Positions 61,069 through 64,000 of a DNA stretch of 64,000 nucleotides are shown piece by piece. Source of the DNA: Sclerurus mexicanus. Its lineage: Eukaryota; Chordata; Aves; Passeriformes; Furnariidae. Where the stretch lies: contig VWZF01004809.1 in assembly GCA_013396755.1 (NCBI GenBank), positions 310,001 to 374,000 of the forward strand, in the 5' to 3' direction. The translations under genes and the position numbers were made by a program. The notes under the pieces are model-generated. The model ran no database searches, was not told the origin of the DNA, and was given only the letters and a program-made list of their open reading frames with translations. The first letter of the stretch is position 1; the number at the start of each line of letters is the position of its first letter.

Positions 61069-61132
61069 TCACAGTGGCAAGTTTTGGACTAATGAGAGTC
61101 CCAAATTCAAATCTGACTCAACTCACTGCAGG
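61069..61132 (+). mobile_element. Possible tRNA-derived SINE (MIR/AmnSINE-like) remnant
   Basis: TTGTCACAGTGGCAAGTTTT, then GGACTAATGAGAGTCCCAAA and TTCAAATCTGACTC, resembles the tRNA-type head of ancient SINEs: an A-box-like start and a B-box-like GTTCAAATC-type core. The match is weak, and the SINE body downstream cannot be followed. It may be chance. Confidence 0.2.
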
Positions 61133-62079
61133 ACAAAAATAAAGAATTACAAACTGGAGTAAGTGGCGTGTTCGGGTGTCTCACAGACAGCCCTGCCCTC
61201 CTGTCAGATACACCCCTGTCATATGGGGACAGATCTTGGCTATATTTGGAGATACACTTTCAAATCACCAAAAAATAAAAGAGCTTCTGTTCCTTCCTCT
61301 TTATCACTAAAGTCCAATAGATTTCACTGTCAGAGAATTATTGAAAATTATCAAACCAGCACAATTAAGGATATCAGGCATTTTCTGAAATTTAAAATGA
61401 GACCTGTGAAGTGTATTTCCTTATTACTTTTTGAATATTCATTATAACACACCTCATTTCTCATCTGTACCTCTTCACCATGTCTTTATTTCACAAATAA
61501 GACAACCTGAGCTTCAGGAAAAGAAATGACCACTCCTGGTCTCCTAATCTCCAGTAACAAAATAGTCTCTGATCTGTTACTTTCCTTGAGGTTTTAACAA
61601 CTTTTTGAGATGAATAGCAGACCAGTAGGCAAGCTGAAATAGTGAAAAAGAAGTCATTCTGTAGCAGTTGACTATTGTAACAACTCAACACTGCAAAAGT
61701 CACCCTTCTTCTGGTGGAAAGGGAAAGTCAAGGTAATTCCGTTCTGCTGTAACGACAAAGGGCAGAGCTGCAGAGAAGACAGTGCTGCACAGTTTATTCA
61801 ACCTGCACACTGTCTTCAAACAAAATATCTCCATCTATGCAATAGAAGACATGCTTTTTCAGTACCTAGTGGGAAAAGGTATTCTGTTATTTAAGAAATC
61901 ATTATACAAAGTAATGAACAAAGATGCAAAATGTTGACACTCATGATATTGTGTTTGGGATTTTGGCTTTCTTGGGTTTTTGTTTTTTTGTTGTTTTTTT
62001 TTCTTTATTTTCCATAACTACTACTTAAATTGCATATAACATCTATTTAGTATCCTTCTAATTTCCTTTATTTACGTGT
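61133..62079. other. AT-rich non-coding stretch
   Basis: No gene seen. A T-rich simple tract lies at 61,976-62,008 (TTTTTGTTTTTTTGTTG-type). Confidence 0.6.
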
Positions 62080-62250
62080 TTTGATTATCCCAACCTTCAT
62101 TTATGCAGAGCTGAACTGAATTTAGAAGCTTTTAATTAACTCTTTGCCAGTGAAGAGTTTGACCAAAATCTGCTGATAATTAGAAGAAATTAGTTATGTT
62201 TGGACTCTAAATTCTTTAAGAAGCTTTAATTAAGAGTTCTCATGTAAGAC
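62080..62250. promoter_or_regulatory. Possible conserved non-coding element
   Basis: Two near-identical direct copies of AGAAGCTTT(T)AATTAA at 62,124 and 62,219, an inverted repeat AACTCTT/AAGAGTT (62,138-62,159, 8-base loop), and ATAATTAGAAGAAATTAGTT between them. Repeated TTAATTAA and TAATTA cores match POU/homeodomain binding preferences. Judged on texture and internal symmetry; no alignment available. Confidence 0.27.
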
Positions 62251-63424
62251 ATTCAATCTAGTGCAAGTCTGTGGTCTCTCCTGCTTCTTGCTGTGATTTT
62301 TACAGAACTGCTGAGCAGCATACAGCTCCCACTTGGCTACATATGAGAGGAGTTCCTCAGATTCTAATTCTATTCTATGACACAATAATATAGTAAATTT
62401 TTCTTTAAGTAGTATTTGTTAAGAAAAAGGTCCAAGAGTCTATGCTGTCATATAGATTGTATTCATAAACAGGATTACAAATGTGAAAAAATATTGAGAG
62501 CGTTAGAATTTTAAGTGATGTATGAAAAATATCTAATTAAATAATTCAAATGTAATGCATCTAATTAACCAGATAAAATCTTACAGTATCTTCCTAAAAG
62601 CATTTAAAAAAATTAGCTCCCTAATAAACCCACACTGCTTTTAAGCAGACAAAATTCTCACCCTGCACAAATAAAACATTTCACAAGAACTCTTAATCTT
62701 TCTATCACCTAGCATACCCCACCCTCACTGTGGGACTCTACCCACCGTCACCTCTTTACACTAAGGAATTTTATCTCTAGGCCTGTCCAATACACCATAT
62801 TTTCTATAGGTACAGGCAGGGGCATTGTAAAAATCAGGGATAAATGTACTTTAATTATTGTAAAACATGTTCATGTTGCCAAAATAGGCACTGTAAACAA
62901 ACGGCGAATGAGGAGCTCAGTAACTCCTCAGTCTGCGTGTGTTCAGTTCACATTTACAGATCCACCTTACAGCAGGGAAGCTGTGGCTGGCTACAAATCC
63001 CCTACATCTGCCAAGGTAACAAAGGACAGCTTTTGTATGTAAACACAAGCCTTGTAGTGTACCCAACTACTGAAATCCAGTAGATGCAAGTGATCTCTTC
63101 AATCTCCTATAAAATAACAACTACAGTATCAGACTCTTCTTTCCTTCCCTCTTTAATGTATCACACACTGGCATTACAGCTTCATATATTCAGATTAAAT
63201 CCAGCCATCCAAGAACTAAAACCTGAAAGAATTTCTTATTGCAGGCAGATACTTCTAAAACCAATTTAAAATATTAAGTTACTTTCTCGCTTTTCATTCA
63301 GGACTAAGTAAGCCTCCGTAATGAATGTGCTCCAGATATGAAAAGGTATTAGTAACACTTCTTTCCCTCCGCGCTTTTGTAGAGAACAAGGCAGGATAGT
63401 TAATGCTGACAGAGGCAAGGCAAA
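62251..63424. other. AT-rich non-coding stretch
   Basis: No gene recognised; frames up to about 80 codons, no motifs. Confidence 0.6.
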
Positions 63425-63600
63425 GGTTGTGTCTTCCCAGATAAGGCCAGAGCGTGCTGAAGAGCTCCCTGTGCAGAAGTGCAGGATGGGCACAGCTCCC
63501 CCCTCACCTCCACTGCCCACCCGCCACCCTTCTCCAAGGCAAGGCGACAGCAGTCACCCGGCGGCAAATGTTCACCGTCCCCAGTACAAACGGGACACTA
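63425..63600. other. GC-richer patch, unassigned
   Basis: CCCACCCGCCACCC, AAGGCGACAGC and CACCCGGCGGCAAATG give several CpGs in a short span. Overlapping frames of 84 (minus) and 88 (plus) codons carry no motif. It could be a small CpG-retaining element or an exon of an unrecognised transcript. Confidence 0.3.
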
Positions 63601-64000
63601 AGTATCCTGTGAATGTTGCGTTTTCTCTGTTGTTTTATTATGATGAGCCTCAAGGTCATCGTCTTCACAGCTCAGAGGGTAATCAGTTGAAGTAAAGGTA
63701 CAGCCTCCTAACAGAGCCCCTTGAATGGAAAGAGCCCGTGTGCACTATGAAAACGTGTTGCAGAAACACAGTCCCGGTTTAGTAGTATGCTGCAGCATTT
63801 CTACATGACTTTGAGATAATCACTGCATTTCAAAGGGTGTGTGCTATAAACTTAGACACAGCATCAGTAACTACTTTCACCTGTTAGCATAATTTATAAA
63901 GTGTTTCTTTCTAACATTTTTGATTCGTGAAAACTAATTACAATCAACTTCATTACGCTGAGAACAGCTTATAAACAAACAGCTGACCCTGTGAAATGTA
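63601..64000. other. Non-coding tail of window
   Basis: AT-rich, no feature recognised. Confidence 0.55.

Noticed and set aside
61490..61560. Reverse-orientation MIR fragment
   Set aside because: Faint resemblance (GACAACCTGAGCTTCAGGAA) with too many mismatches and no continuing SINE body.

Overview
The window is vertebrate nuclear DNA, most likely from a bird. Two repeats support this. One is a CR1 LINE 3' fragment, with its characteristic block near 43,720-43,790. The other is a roughly 610-bp solo LTR at about 10,904-11,515 of a type I recognise as an old avian endogenous retrovirus family. The DNA is AT-rich throughout, with short interspersed GC-richer patches. No protein-coding exon, tRNA, rRNA, snRNA or known microRNA could be supported. 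All open reading frames are short (longest about 163 codons), overlap one another in several frames, show no family motif, and in two places lie over repeats. This is an intergenic region or a long intron.

Layout. 1-10,900 is unique AT-rich sequence with a (CA)13 microsatellite at 5,401, a two-copy 27-bp tandem duplication at 4,680, and an unusual CpG-bearing multi-stem inverted repeat at 6,660-6,733. 10,904-11,515 is the plus-strand solo LTR, which carries an internal 14-bp minisatellite. 11,516-17,985 is mostly unique, with one 27-29-bp tandem duplication and a GC-richer patch near 15,890-16,120. 17,986-19,400 is the most anomalous block: a CpG-dense hairpin, a 20-base C tract, a C-rich stretch that runs into a 125-base assembly gap, GC-rich flank, and a possible minus-strand LTR with an AATAAA signal. 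19,401-43,700 is AT-rich unique sequence with tandem duplications at 26,021, 26,602 and 43,007, an AT-rich tract near 27,560-27,720, and patches that look like conserved non-coding elements. 43,704-43,806 is the CR1 fragment (minus strand), followed at once by A-rich sequence and a second gap (24 bases). 43,853-64,000 is again unique, with conserved-element-like patches near 50,380-50,560, 53,370-53,640 and 62,080-62,250. The middle one contains a perfect 13-bp inverted repeat and a TATA-box-like string.

No genes work together here, and I found no new biological system. The observations most worth following are the structured inverted repeats at 6,660-6,733, 17,986-18,056 and 53,531-53,583, the C-rich tract that ends in an assembly gap, and the recurrent 24-29-bp two-copy tandem duplications. 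All statements on conservation are guesses from sequence texture and need an alignment.
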